Part shown: in pieces, positions 1 to 13,250 of the stretch
How positions within the stretch are numbered: the stretch's first letter is position 1
Layout: each line of letters opens with the position of its first letter
Assembly (NCBI GenBank): GCA_947044405.1
Contig: CAMRHE010000166.1
Location: forward strand, 3,783,501 to 3,847,500
DNA from: Leptodactylus fallax
Taxonomy: Eukaryota; Chordata; Amphibia; Anura; Leptodactylidae
Direction: 5' to 3'
Length of the DNA stretch: 64,000 nt
The notes under the pieces: generated by a model
The model's input: only the letters and a program-made list of their open reading frames with translations
Told to the model about the DNA's origin: nothing
Databases searched by the model: none
Translations under genes and position numbers: made by a program

Positions 1-3000
1 GTTAATAAATAATACATGACAGTGCGAAATCTGTTCTTTTGCCCTAATACATTTCTTCCATTCAGGCTGATGTATTTTAACCATCCATTTCTTCTGAATC
101 CTCTTGTAAATTCAGAATTGTACTGAGCAATGCCTTCAGCTTATTCCACGTTTATATTCTCAGGTAAGATCTCCGTTATATGAGGGATAAGCTACGTGCT
201 GATATAGCAAACAAAGGTAGCTGATCCCCAAATTATCACTTCAAAGACTCACAAATTTTTTTCTTCATGTATAGTCCTTTCCTTGTACAAATAGGTAAAA
301 GTTGCAAAAGCTCTGATGGTTTTTTGCAGACATCACTTCTAGCAGGTGTACAGCACAGGGGACAAAGTCACTTTTCTGCAAGCTTCCCAGCAGAAAACTA
401 ATGGAGTGGCTCAATATGAATCCTGCTCACTAAAGTCCACCGTGGAATGTACTCCTTTTTCATGTATGCCAGGAGGAACCACACTGGCAACACCATCGGC
501 CTCTTTCCTTGGACCAGCCATGGAACATGATTGTAAGATCTTGGGGAAAAAAATGTAAAGTGCTGTTATAAACATTGGAAAGCCTGGTAAGTTATAAGCC
601 TATAACATATATGCACAGTCCAATGAAAAGTCTGAAAGATGCCTTAAAGTATACCTCCAATTATAAAACAACTTTACATAAAGATATAGTACTTGTGAAT
701 ATAATAAACTTTGCAATATATCTTATTAAAGAAATCGCTTTCCTTTTCGGTCTGTTTCTCACACAAAGAACTCTATGGAGAGGGGAGGGGTGATGAGGAA
801 CCAGTTCACTGATTTATTGCTTCATTCTGTGTAGTGGTAGCCTGTTATCTTGACACATAGCAGCATTAAAAAAAATTTACCTGACCTAGAGAATAGCAGA
901 GTACTGCAGCAGGTAATCAGCAGCCTCCTCCTCCTCCTCCTCCCCCTCACCTCTCCATAGACTAATATGTAAAACGTAACTTGATAGATGGAGAAGGAAA
1001 CATATGCCTTAAATAAGATATATTACAATATTAAATTTCTTATACCTACACTAGTCATTTATGAAAAGTGTTTTGTTTTTTTATATAATTTGAGGTATGC
1101 TTTAATAGAACTATAATCCTGAATTTGGGTTACCAAATGAGCCAAATTACCAGTGAGATTTGTGGCCCACACATACAAGGTCTGGATGATATTCTAGAGA
1201 GGCTGTGAATTTTGAATTACTGCAGGTCATGATACTAGAAATGTCCTGAGGACAGCTCAGCCTTTTCCTATCCACAATAAGTCAAATATTGTAATATTAA
1301 ATGCAGTTCACAGCCCTGCGGGAACCAGATCTTCATGAAACTCATGTCGCTGCTTTGAAATCATTTTTTATTTTATTATAGTTTTGATTCCTGTTTCCAA
1401 CCAAAGCAGAACGCATGGAGCAGGATACGGTCACTGACCACATCTCACTTAGCAGACAAGTTCACAAACAGTACCACTCCTACCAGGAATAGAAAGCAGA
1501 CTGTAGACATCATATTTACCAGAAGACCGTGCTCTGTGCTTCTCCTACGTCACGTATGTGAGCAGAGATGTAGAAGTTACATACAGCACTAGACTAGACT
1601 ACTCATATGTACTGTAGCTCCTGGTAGTAGAAGGTGCATCACAGGAGCATTTGGAAGACTATTTGAATAGTCATTGCTGCGACTATTGACGGGAGTTGAG
1701 GGTATCCTGCTGTGACTGCATGCTGTATCACTAGTGGAAATCTGACTATTGGGAAAATAGGGAGTGGTGTAATGTGTATTGTGACAACTAGAACAAGCCA
1801 GAGATGCCCCTTTGTCGGGTATGAAGTATCACATAACATGTTCCCTGCTAGTCCCACACCTAGCCCCCTAGCCCTTATATAGTATATAAAGATAATTGTG
1901 TTCAACAACACTAACAACACACTCTTCTGCGGTCCACATCAACCACCTGTAATTCAGCAAGCTATAACCTGGCATGATGAGATTTAGGGGATTTTCTAGA
2001 CATTTCTAAAAAAAAATTACCCTCTCCTGGCTTGTTAATTCCTGGACCTTTCAGTTGACTCCAGTATGGGCTTATCTGGGCCACACATGACAATTTCTAT
2101 GACATTAGAATAAATCTATTATAAAATATATTGATAATGATCACAACATATATAGTAACAACGCTGCATTTACCGTACACGCAGTCCAGTTTTACGATCA
2201 GTACAGTACAAAAATAACATGAAGAAAGCTAGAATGTAACTTGTTATATTCTATTCAATGGTATCCTTCAATTCTTTTATACCTATACTGCCTATTCTTG
2301 ATTCCCACAATTCCCATAATCCAAGAAAGAGCTGAAGTATTAGTTCTTCTGAGCTGATTAAATGTGCCAGCAAGAAGAAGCTTACACAATGCATTACAGC
2401 TAACCCGGGTGCCCTCTTCTAAGTGTAATACAGGTAGCCTGAGATTACAATTCCCCATGTTTATACCAATCCCTGAATAAAAGGGATCTATCACAGTAAC
2501 CAGACTACCACAGTAACCAGACTAACCTCAGAGCTATGATGTATATTCTAAGATCTATATGATGTATATTAGGATCTATGCGAGTATACAGAGTATGAGC
2601 GGAGCTGTAAATATATTCAGCAGTACAATCTGGTCAGAGGAAATGTATAAGACGGTCTTTGTAAATGTGACAATGTCAAACAAGGAAAACGAACTAGCTG
2701 CAGCCCCTTGAAATATGCATGTTCAATATGTCCCCACACCTGGGGCAACCAAACAAAAAGAGAGACTTAATAAGTCTTTTATACCTTAAAGACTCAGCTT
2801 TCTTCTGTGAGAATTCGATGGGGAGGTGAAGGAGGGCTGTGTGGGAAATGAAAAAACAAATGTTATTAAAGTAAAACTTGTACCTAGAACACAGACAGAA
2901 GCCTCACAAGTAACATTAGTGTAGTGTGATCAGATATCCATGTCTGTAAAATGTAGACAAATACATAACGTGTATCACTTACAGAAGAATGCAGCATGTA

Positions 3001-4109
3001 GCTACCCTCTACCAGCCATTTGCACCCCTGCCAACCCAGTATGCATTTTCTATGCATACAGCAATTGTCCTGCACTAGATACCGCTAGACTTGCTTTAAT
3101 CTGTGCAGTCACTTCCATGGCTGATTGAAGAAGGTACCTACTAAGTGGTGGAGAATCATATGACTCTGAATGGGCTGCTACATTAGCATGTATTGCTTAT
3201 ATAGTACTTAAAAGAAACCTATACTATTGAATAATGCAGTCCAGTCTTCAAGCAGCATGTTATAGAACAAGAAATGCTGAGCATACTGATATATAATACA
3301 GTGTAACCGGTCATTTATTGATATTAAGCCAGGCACATACTGGGCTTAGGAGTCTAATGGGTGCAGCGGGAAGTCCTACTTAGTGATACACAGCCTTCTC
3401 TGAATGTATGCATAGCGAGATACCAGTCACTCATTTAGTAGAACTGACCACTGGACCATGGCTATAGCAGCAAGTGGCTATGACATACCAATAAAAAAAC
3501 AGCTATCAGTGCATTCTCCTACTCCAGATCATAAAAGAGTAAGGCCATGTAAACCAGCACTGGGGCAGATGACAACCCCTCCAAAATATATTTGGTGTGC
3601 TTTTCACACTGATGGTGGCCGCACAGTTTTGCTGGAGAACTGTTTCACCTGCACAACAGTGTGGCCGTTAATAATAATATTAATATAATATTATCACGGT
3701 TTTGCATGTAAAATACCTGTTTTCTGGCAAAATTGCATGACCGCTTGACCATCAATTTGAAAACCACCCCAGATGTGTCAGCCGTCTCTACACCAGCAAA
3801 CACAGGTAGCCCAGCCCTTACAGCACTAAGACAAGATAACAAAGTCAGCTGACGTTTTGTATGTTATTCTATATGGTTATTCTAATGTTGTATCTGTATT
3901 GTTTATGGTTTATAATATTTAGTTATTTATTGCAATATATTTCCTGCAGTTTTGTTTCTATGTTTGCCTGACTGCTATAATGGCAACATTTTAATTTCCC
4001 TTTGTTTGGATTAAAAACGTTGTATCTTCAGTATCAGACAAAAAGATTCTGGACAAAAAAGGTCTGCAATTCCAACTCGCAACATGAACATGCCTTATCA
4101 ATATATGCA
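1..4109. other. ophn1 3' UTR and downstream sequence
   Basis: No exon of a second gene was recognised on either strand. The part next to the ophn1 stop codon (about 3850-4109) is AT-rich and is presumably 3' UTR; mammalian OPHN1 has a long 3' UTR, so it may extend further. A small stem-loop is formed by the arms near 771-795 and 930-960 (CTATGGAGAGG and its complement). Short direct duplications lie near 2490-2530. Confidence 0.5.
3926..3931 (-). promoter_or_regulatory. candidate poly(A) signal for ophn1
   Basis: AATAAA on the minus strand, about 180 nt after the ophn1 stop codon. Further AATAAA hexamers occur lower down (for example near 1370 and 820), so which one is used cannot be told from sequence alone. 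Confidence 0.3.
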
Positions 4110-4164
4110 TTACCTTCCTCTTGGCCTTGATGCCTTCTCAAAAAATTTGGTACGGGAGGCAACA
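4110..4164 (-). CDS. ophn1: ophn1 last coding exon, C-terminus and stop
   Basis: The acceptor (TTTACAG) precedes a T that completes a Val codon begun in the upstream exon. The exon encodes VASRTKFFEKASRPRGR and then TAA at 4110-4112. The first part matches the conserved human VASRTRFFETASRK stretch. The human tail continues about 14 residues further, so this C-terminus is shorter and divergent at its very end. The conserved block and correct phase make the exon secure; the stop is read directly. Confidence 0.93.
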
Positions 4165-4264
4165 CTGTAAAGTAAAATAAATAACAGCAATATCGGAGGA
4201 TATCATGGAATGATTTATTTATTACTCCTGATCTTACAATTTGTGATATACTCGTATCACTCAC

Positions 4265-4430
4265 ACTGATGATGGGATATCCTCTTTGACACCAGAGTTG
4301 ACATCTGCTCTGGGCTCTGTTTTGGGCATCAGCGCTGCCCTACATGGTGGATCAGGTGGTCTTACTGGAGGACGAGAAATGACCGGCCTCTCTCCTGGTG
4401 AGCGAACTTTACTGATACTCTCAAGATCAC
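4265..4430 (-). CDS. ophn1: ophn1 exon, proline-rich SH3-ligand region
   Basis: This exon of 166 nt runs from acceptor ATGTAG to donor GTGAGT. It encodes [16 protein letters not shown] followed by [14 protein letters not shown], nearly identical to the human proline-rich segment. In the mammalian protein the C-terminal proline-rich region binds SH3 partners such as endophilin (known). It ends after two bases of a Val codon. If the donor were ignored, a stop would follow at once. Confidence 0.95.
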
Positions 4431-4520
4431 CTACATATTTAAGCATTGGAACAAAAGAGTTAATGAACTGGGCACACTTGCACTCAAAATGGTTGCAATG
4501 AGTGATAGAAATAATCTAAC

Positions 4521-4790
4521 CTTCTCTGGGACGAACAATAGGCCTTTTGGAATACACAGGAGATGCTTTATTTGGCACAGAGTATATAGGCAGATCCCCA
4601 TTTATGTGGTTTGAGTTGTTTTTCACCCCTCTCTCCTGCATCAGGGAAACCATTTTTGCCACGTCCACTTCAGGGCACTCTTCTGTGGAACTTTGTGTAT
4701 CTGATCGAGCCATAAGCTTCTTTCGTTGCACAGGAAGAGGGTGGTCACTGTTTGTGATGACACCATTGCCATTCTGTATGGATCCGTCAT
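4521..4790 (-). CDS. ophn1: ophn1 exon, C-terminal linker
   Basis: This is the longest coding exon (270 nt), from acceptor TTTCTATTCAG to donor GTTAGA. It encodes a poorly conserved serine- and asparagine-rich linker, anchored by the ECPEVDVAKMVSLMQ block, which aligns with human CPEVDVGKLVSRLQ. The rest is typical of the disordered tail between the RhoGAP domain and the proline-rich end. Only 90 nt of intron separate it from the next exon. Confidence 0.93.
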
Positions 4791-5563
4791 CTGAATAGAA
4801 ACAAACTAATGGATAATTAAATAGTTAACCACTGAATTGTGTATTAGGAAATCACATTAGCGGTGCTCAAAGCTACTATCGGATCACTATTCTATTACTG
4901 TACTTCTCCAGGAATGACTTTTCAACACATTTGTTTTCTACTCTCCTATTTGTAATCTTAGAAACTTTACATACATATATTGAAGCTGAAGGTCTATAGA
5001 TAGATATCTTACAGTACTGCAAAAAATTTGCCGCTTTTATTAAAAAATGGCCTTGCTCGGCATAGAAATATTATTTTTCTGAACAGCACAGAAAAAAACC
5101 AAAATAAACTTTGATAGGGAATTTGTCACTTACATTTACCCTTCTCAAACTCCAGTACCATGTAATAGTACTTGGCATAATTAGTAAATACTGTTTTTTT
5201 CTGATATCGGCCAATTTACCTCTGTAATTTGCGGTTATATTTTGCACCCAGTATGCTAATAAAGCTTCCAATGTCACAAGGTCTGTTCAGTACTATCCAC
5301 AATCCCTACCTACAGACTAATGAATCCCACCAGTGCAGACCACAATGCCCTCCAAGTCACATCTTGCACATGTATGCATTATGTACTACCCAACACTTAT
5401 TCAAGACAATGGCTAGAGTTCCTTTCTAGCTACAAAACCTGGATGTACACTGACGTCGCAGAACAAGTAGACAGTTAGGATGACTGTCTATAAAAGTGGT
5501 AGATTCTGAGCTACAGAATTTAAGAAGATAGGCTTCGTTTTGGGGTAGGGTGATGGCTGACAG

Positions 5564-5738
5564 CAGGGGTATAGCTATAGGTGGTGCAGAGGTAGCAGTT
5601 GCTACCAGGCACTGGACCTTGAGGCGGCTCCTAAGGTCCCTCTGCCCCAAATATAAAACTATTGTAAGTGGTACAAGGTAGATAGGGGCCCATTACAGAT
5701 TTTGAACTGTAGCCCTGGAGCTTCAAGTTATGCCTCTG
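5564..5738. mobile_element. hAT-type MITE
   Basis: The ends are CAGGGGTATAGCTATAGG and its degenerate complement ending TTATGCCTCTG. Flanks are near-identical octamers, GCTGACAG and GGTGACAG (7 of 8). Short CAGRG termini plus an 8-bp duplication are hallmarks of the hAT superfamily. It is 175 bp with no coding capacity. Confidence 0.7.
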
Positions 5739-7799
5739 GGTGACAGCTTCCCCACTAAAATGAGCCAACTCATGGAGCTTTAGTTCATTCAGCAAGTACT
5801 ATTTTATTTAAGAGTTATCGAAAAAAAAACAAAAAAAACCCTCTTAAATAGACTGTATCTGATATAACAAGAAGCTGAGCAGCATGTCTCTGAAGAGGGC
5901 TCAATAAACCCAAGTTATTGTAAAGTGAAGGTCCACGCTGCATCAACCAATTACATAATTTGGTGAAGACATTGCTTAGTACTTCTGACGTAGAAAATAT
6001 TGTATGTATGGCACCATCCTTGCCAGGCTGATGCCATCTGCTGCCCCAATGCAATACAGACACTATGATCTGCTGACAAGGATCACTATACAGTATCTGC
6101 TGACAGCTCCACCCAATAATCTCTGTCAAATGAAATCTTTAAAAGTATCTCCAAACTGGATCTTGCCTTAAAGTTCTGCAAATTTCAAGTTACCATGTAT
6201 CCCCTCATCTATAACATATACTGAAGGCTGCTGTTTAGTTTAGGAAACCTATATTAAAATACACCGTGGCTCCAAAGTGTATCTCACCCTGGAGGACCTA
6301 GGCAGGTAGCTAATTGATCTGAATGGACATAGTGCAATATCTCATTTCACCTTCCTCCTACAGAGGAACTGAAATCTTTCTACCAGGTTTTCATGCAGAT
6401 TACAGCTGACTGCCAAAGTCACAGAAGTGGGACACATTTATGAGAGACCCTGCAAAATGGGATTTCCAAAATGAACAACTGCTTCACATTTACAGACAAG
6501 TTGTTCCAAAGATAAAATTTAAAGATAAATCCAAAGATAAATTTAAGAACATATGAACCAATCGCTTCTATCAATGTTTTTAGTCTCCTCGTGCTGGAGA
6601 CTTTATAGGGAGTGCACATTTACTTTTCCCTGTCACCCATTTTTGTTTTCCAAATACATGAATGAAAAGAAAAGCAAGTCACAAATGGCTACAAGGTGTT
6701 CACGGTCATCTTTCGATTCACAGATCAATCCATTCTTGTCACCAAGTGCAGCAGTCTGCAGCAGGTGGTGGCAATATGACGGTCTTCTTGAAAGGCTGGC
6801 TCTTCAGGACAAGAGGAAAGCCGCAGCAGCTGATCTCCTCCAGGACTCTGTGCAACCAGTGTTTCTCCACACTGCTTGATGTTGAAAAATCAAATACATT
6901 TTGCTATTAAGTATATGGATCTGGCCTCAATCTATTATACAGAAAGCTCAACATTTCCACAAGATTATCCCTGGGTGCAACCTTTATAATGACAGACAGT
7001 CGCTTGCTTCTAGGAACAAAGCAACACAAAACACATGCTTTGCAATGTCTTCTATAATTTCATGCTAGTTTTATTGGGCCTTTTTGATTTTTTAGGTGCT
7101 GGAATGTGTGACAAGAGCATAAACAGTATAATTTGAGTGGCTCATTTCGAAATGGGTTCTTCCTTCCTTTTGATAAGTCAAAAGGCACACGAATGTGTGT
7201 ATTTGCGGTGTTCATAGTTAAATGGTATGGATGCCCGTGCCTCCACAGACCCATTGGTTTCCTTCAGTGAGACAGGGCTGCAAAACGGACAGGTATAGGA
7301 CCTATCCTGAGTTTTGCCCCAAGCTCACAGTCCCATTACACGGATCCATGAAAATACAGGGGTGTGTATGGAGCCATAGAAAATAATGGATCAGTGAGCT
7401 AGTTGTGAAAAACATGGCTAGCACACTGACCAAGCAAGCGTTTGTATGCCTGGTGCCTAACACTGTAGAATAAGTTGAGCTAGATGGACATAAGTCTTTT
7501 TTCAGTCTTACACACTATGTTAGACTAAGTTCACATAAGCTTAATTTCAGTCCATTGCTCTTATCTGCCATATGACCAGACCAACAGACTTAAAAATTAA
7601 CATAATAACGGATGCAGACTGAGCACATGGTGTCTAAATCCATCATTATTCACCCTAATGTAAAAACAAGACGAAAGCTTTATTCCTTCTTGTTTGTTAG
7701 AAAATGATACACCCAAGAGTTTATCTTCTGTTTGAAAAGTAAACAAACAAGATGGAAAAAAAAACGAACATGTGAATATCAACAAAGTGAGACTGTCGC

Positions 7800-8075
7800 T
7801 AGAACCCAGCATATCAACCCACACAGAAAGGATAGGGTCAACTGAATCAGACAGTGTTTTCCCCTTATGAATCTGAGCCTGTATTGAGGATTTTGTCAAT
7901 ATGCAAATTGGCTCTTTGGAGCAATGAAGGTGTTCCGCTTAACTCTTATGACAATGCTCTGGTTGCTCCAAAGAGCTTATCTGCATATCATCAAAAAAGG
8001 CGATATGTTGGCATCTGAAGCACCAACCTGTGTATCTGTGGGGCTAGGCTGATATGCTGGGGTCTGGTAATGATA
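7800..8075. repeat. diverged interspersed repeat, copy 1 of 3
   Basis: Shares blocks (AGTGTTTTCCCCTT, TCAATATGCAAAT, AAAAGGCGATAT, CACCAA) in the same order with sequences near 32617-32900 and 54263-54635. It looks like an old interspersed, partly self-complementary element with no coding capacity. Borders are approximate. Confidence 0.6.
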
Positions 8076-8357
8076 GTTATCTTTGCACACACAGCAGAAA
8101 CCATCAATAAGGTCTAATAGGTTATTAGTGTATAAGAAATAGCCCAAGTAGCAAGTTATCGTCTTCAAATGGTCTTTTCCCGCATTTAAAGACCATTAGG
8201 ACCAAAGGATATCTTTCAGAAAGTAAAGATTTTGATTTTGCCAAGGAGCCATTACAATTACTTACCATTACTATAAGCGTCACTGACTTTCTTCACGGAA
8301 TAGCCTGATGTGTTAGATTTGGCTTTTATTTTTGACAATGAACACACACAAATTTAC

Positions 8358-8499
8358 CTTCTTCACTTTGTCCAAGATACAAAGCATTTCGCCCTCGGAC
8401 TGGTCGCTTCGAGATTGTAATGGGTTTGTGGGTCCGGGGTGTTATTCTAGGCGGAGGGACAGGAGGAGCTGTGCTGTCTTCAGGAGCGCCCGAAAATAT
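8358..8499 (-). CDS. ophn1: ophn1 exon, first proline-rich motif
   Basis: The exon (142 nt) encodes [20 protein letters not shown] and then THKPITISKRPVRGRNALYL. This aligns with human [20 protein letters not shown] and HKPITISKR just after the RhoGAP domain. The PPVPPPR core is a class II SH3-ligand type motif. A run of 15 or so T residues (sense strand) lies just upstream of the acceptor at 8500. The donor is GTAAAT. Confidence 0.95.
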
Positions 8500-8992
8500 C
8501 TACAGAACAGTAAAAAAAAAAAAAAAACATTTTTAGAAAAGGAAACTGTATACAAGGAAAAATAAATAACAAATAGAGCATTTTCAACATATTTCTAAAA
8601 TGAGTATATAATATAAACCATACAAACACTACACACAAATCATAGGACTGCCAAAATTGGATTCAAGGGCGTAATCCAAGAAATAATAAGAAAAATATAT
8701 AAAAAGGGGTTACCAGAAAGTGTCTTCATGGTGCAATGCAACACAGAGGCCAGGACCACTAGTCTCTAAGGTCATACAACATAATAGCCAATTGTTATAC
8801 AGTACTGTGGTCTTGTATAGCTGACTGACTAATACATTCTGATAGCAACGTCTAAATTCATAGTAGAACACTACAGTGTAATAAACAATATACATTGTAC
8901 ATAGAGAACAGAAGAGATGTGACATGAAATTAGACACAAGGTACTGGCCTAACTACACTTTAGTTTACTAAAATGTTTTCATTTTTCCTTTA

Positions 8993-10265
8993 GAGTCAGT
9001 ACAGCTTAATTTGACATCACTAGGGTATTCAGCTACATTGTGTCACTGCAGTTGCATATTGTATCACTAGGACAGTCAGCTACATTGAGTCACTACAGCT
9101 TCATGTGGCATCACTAGGGTTTTCAGCTACATTGAGTCAGTACAGCTTCATGTGGCATCACTAGGGTGGTCAGCTACATTGTGTCAATACAGCTTCATGT
9201 AGCATCACTAGGATGGTCAGCTACATTGAGTCAGTAAAGCTTCATGTGGCATCACTAGGGTGGTCAGCTACATTGTGTCAATACAGCTTCATGTAGCATC
9301 ACTAGGATGGTCAGCTACATTGAGTCAGTACAGCTTCATGTGGCATCACTAGGGTGGTCAAGTATACTGTGTCACTACAGCTTCATGTGGCGTCACTAGG
9401 GTGGGCAGCTACATTGTGTCACTACAGCTTCATGTAGCATCACTAGGATGGTCAGCTACATTGAGTCACTACAGCTTCATGTGACATCACTATGGTGGTC
9501 AGGAATATTGTGTCACTACAGTTGCATATTGTATCACTAGGACAGTCAGCTACATTAAGTCATTGCAGAATTATAAGGCATCACTAGGAGAGTCAGCTAC
9601 ATTGAGTCACTGCAGATTCATGTGGCATCACTAGGGTGGTCAGGTATATTGTGTCACTACAGCTTCATGTGGCGTCACTAGGGTGGTCAGCTACATTGTG
9701 TCACTACAGCTTAATGTGATATCACTAGGGTAGTAAGCTACATTGAGTCACTACAGCTTCATGTGGCATCACTAGGGTGGTCAGTTACATTGTGTCACTG
9801 CAATTGAATATTGTATCACTAGGACAGCCAGCTACATTGAGTCACTGCAGATTCATAAGGCATCACTAGGATGGTCAGCTACATTAAGTCACTGCAGAAT
9901 TATAAGGCATCACTAGGGTGCTCAGGTATATTGTGTCACTACAGCTTCATGTGGCATCACTGGGGTGGTCAGGTATATTGTGTCACTACAGTTGCATATT
10001 GTATCACTAGGACAGTCAGCTACATTAGGTCACTGTAGAATTATAAGGCATCACTAGGACAGTCAGCTACATTGAGTTACTGCAGATTCATGTGGCATCA
10101 CTAGGGTGGTCAGCTACATTGAGTCACTACAGCTTCATGTGACATCACTAGGGTGGCCAGGTATATTGTGTCACCACAGCTTCATGTGACATCACTAGGG
10201 TGGTCAGCTACATTGTGTCACTACAGTTGCATGTGGAATCACTAGGGTGGTCGGCTACACTGAGG
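8993..10265. repeat. 47-bp minisatellite array (about 27 copies) with higher-order structure
   Basis: Tandem units of 47 bp with a core GTCACTACAGCTTCATG, then TGGCATCACTAGGGTGG, then TCAGCTACATT. Exact spacing of 47 was checked between units at 9418 and 9465. A distinctive variant unit (GTTGCATATTGTATCAC) starts at 9051, 9521 and 9991, exactly 470 bp (10 units) apart, with a further variant 6 units after 9521. This shows amplification of multi-unit blocks. There is no coding potential. Confidence 0.93.
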
Positions 10266-13013
10266 GGATATTATATCTGCAGAGGAAAACAAAAAGTACC
10301 TGGTACCAAATCAAGTAAAGTGGAGCCAATGCCATACAGTGGAACTATGCCATAAGACTCCTCTACATGAACTAGTAGTCTCCACAAGGAGAAACAGTGT
10401 GCCTTAAGCCTTTGAAACTAAAAGTAAGGATTTTTTATGTGGGTAAGAAGGAGCTTGTCAGAGGAGTTAGTGACAGGGGTGTTGAGCTAATAAGTGCAAA
10501 TAAGGAATAGGAAAGGACTATTAAGGGGAGCTGTCCAGCAGGTTCCTTTTAGTCTGTTGAATATGCACAGTATATATACTGTAAGCTGTACATATTATTC
10601 TATGCCTTTATATTCCCATCATGTACAAATTATCATTGAAGCAGTTGCATAATAGAAAATAAATGACTGTGATAATAACTCTTACATACTAATGTGAAGA
10701 AGTTTCATGTACTGAGCTCTGTGGAATGAGAAGAATGATTTGTGCTTGTTTCTATTAGTATGCATGTCATTTCGAGCTACAGATGTTAGTGATATTTCAC
10801 CCACTATGACGTATAGCTATAGATGCAGTAACGTTTACACATCTTTCTATGAAATTACGCAGAGTACAACAAACGAGAAAATCGCATAAGGGATGCATCA
10901 CTGGGGAAAAATACTTGGACTTGTAAGCCAGCCCTGACGTCATTGTCTAATTGTCTGTGTTAGTATATGCATAGAGGATGATGCTTCAGGTCATATTAAG
11001 TAGGATGTTCCGGAAGATTCTGAGAACATTTCTCCTCTCAATCTTTTCCAGGGATCAATTCACATGACACTACTTTACTCTTGGCAAAAAACAGCTTTGA
11101 TGGTAACAAAGGTCTGTATCTTACAGAGCAGCTATATAGTTCACAACACAGCGATCATTTTACACGTAGACCTCTGAATATGTGATTTAATGGTTTCTTC
11201 TGACCACAATGACATTTCCCTGCAAGAAAACTTAGTACTTAGTCCTACAGAAAAGCACATTGTCATATTGAAGTACTCTGTGCCAGCAGACTAACTCAGC
11301 ACTGCTACATGTGTATGTTACCATAAAACCTCTCTACACATATCACAATCAATACTGTACAATTTTGCATTTGCTTTGATATAGAGATGATACATTAGGA
11401 CATGCAGAAAGGACAAAGTGTCTCTTGTGTTCCTATTAACAAGAGATTTTGCCGTTTACAGATGTCGGTCGCTCATTTGCTATTGACTCTGTTTCCCAAA
11501 AGACCTATATGAAAGTCCATTGAAATGTTAAAGATTGTCTTGAACTTTGTGAAATTGGTACAGAAAATTAAGATATCACCTTAAATCTGTCTGCATGTAA
11601 GTATTGTGAACATTACACCATACTCAGAGCATTTTCAACACTTTACAGACCCTTATTTCTAGTATTTAAGGACTCTAAAGTGACAGGGCAGTTCCAAGGA
11701 CATTTTGCACAGCAATCCTGACAGCAATATTGAGGGGAAAAAAAAGGGTCAGAAAGTGAGCCTGGAAAGTATAGGACTGTAATTGTAACCATTATGATGG
11801 GTAAAATACTTGAAGATTTCCTAAGTATCAGCATGGGTTATGAGGGATCGGTCCTTTAATACTAATGTGATCAGCTTTTATGAGGTGGTAGGTAAGTTCT
11901 AGACTGGACCTGGAGGAGATGTAGATGTAGTGTATCTGGCTTTTCAAAGGTATCTGATACTGTATCACATAAAAAGTGACCACTGGGACTAAGGGAATTA
12001 TGTGTGACTGGTTTAACAACTGGAACAGGCATAGGAAACAGTCAACTAGAGTGAACAGGACCAGACAGTTACTGCCAATGGAAAATGAATTCATGGGATG
12101 CTTTACAAATGACAAAAACATCAAATTCATGAAACCCTTAGCAGTAGTTTTTGTGCAAGTCATATTTTGTGTACTTTCTGCTATTTTCCACCACTCATGC
12201 CACTTTTTAAAGTATGTGTGGGGCTTAGCAGGAGGGGGCAGGGCTAGTAGTCAGAAACTGGTGAAAAATACAATGCAAAACTACGCCAACTCATAGCTGA
12301 AGTAGCTTTGACTTTCATGGCACACAGACTGCCAGAAGGTGCCACATTTATTAAGGGATGAGCACTATTGTGAGAAAACGTTTGACTAAGACTGGAACTA
12401 CCAAATCCAGGGTAACAAATTTGGAGTTTTCAGTTTGGAGTTACTAAGAAAAAGTGGCCATATATTACACCATCAGCCATTCATTCACAATACCAGCATG
12501 CAACACCACATCTACCTACTCGTGGCCACTGCCACAGAAATGTATGGTTTGTCCTGGCAATAACAGCTGGGGAATTTCTGAAGAAGGATCTATAGCGATC
12601 AGCTGATTTCTTGTGCCAACTTCAATGTAAAAAGACAAACCCTTTACCTCCTTGAAGACCTGCATTGTAATAGTATAGCGTCTACAGAGGATAACAATAG
12701 CAACCTGCTCTATAAATATATCAGATTGTAACCATTTCAGGACCAGGCCATTTTCCCTGGTACAGGAATGGAAGCATTTTCAGTTTTTTTCATACAAATG
12801 GTTTTGAGGGTTAACACATTTTTTTTTCTTATTTATTCAAATAATATTTGTGTCTTTTTTGGTGTTACATAGGGTTTTATTTTCAAGTTATTTTTAATTT
12901 CTGATTTTTTTTTTTGTAATTTTTATGAAGGTGACAAATATTGTTGTGTCACCAGGGGCAGGACTAGAACCTGTGATAAGGGCATGGTAGTGGCGTTTTT
13001 GTTTTACACTTAA

Positions 13014-13250
13014 AGTGAACCTTTCACGTTCTCTGGCACCCGTGGTATTATATTCAGCGCAGCTTTCAGCTTTCCCGCTGTGCACCCATGTGCAGGAGAT
13101 ATCGGTGCCGTTAGTTTTGGAATCAATATCTCTCCACTGTCAAAAGGGCGAGCCTTACTGCCTAGTGTCATCGCTGGGCGGTAATGAATGCCCCCCCACA
13201 ACAGTACTCTTCCATAGCATTGTATTGTATTCTAACGTGAAAGGTCCTCT
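13014..13250. mobile_element. TTAA-flanked MITE
   Basis: Ends AGTGAACCTTTCACG and the complement of AGAGGACCTTTCACG, with TTAA directly outside both ends. TTAA targets suggest mobilisation by a piggyBac-like transposase (inference). No transposase is encoded. Confidence 0.6.

Larger units (their letters stand above)
4791..8357. other. ophn1 intron
   Basis: Intron without recognised genes. It holds a small hAT-type element (5564-5738), a sequence near 7250-7480 related to one near 42730-43060, and a diverged MITE copy near 7800-8075. The rest is unremarkable AT-rich sequence. Confidence 0.6.

Noticed and set aside
1..4109. A neighbouring gene such as the androgen receptor, which lies next to OPHN1 in mammals
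   Set aside because: No exon-like sequence of it was recognised on either strand.
5815..6129. 104-codon minus ORF
   Set aside because: Begins in a poly(A)-type run and has no recognisable domain; chance ORF in an intron.
8993..10265. CRISPR-like regular repeats
   Set aside because: Units are directly adjacent 47-bp tandem repeats without unique spacers, in a vertebrate intron.
11828..12296. Overlapping ORFs of 111 and 106 codons on opposite strands
   Set aside because: No recognisable domain, no conserved motif, and no splice or promoter context; consistent with chance in AT-rich intron.
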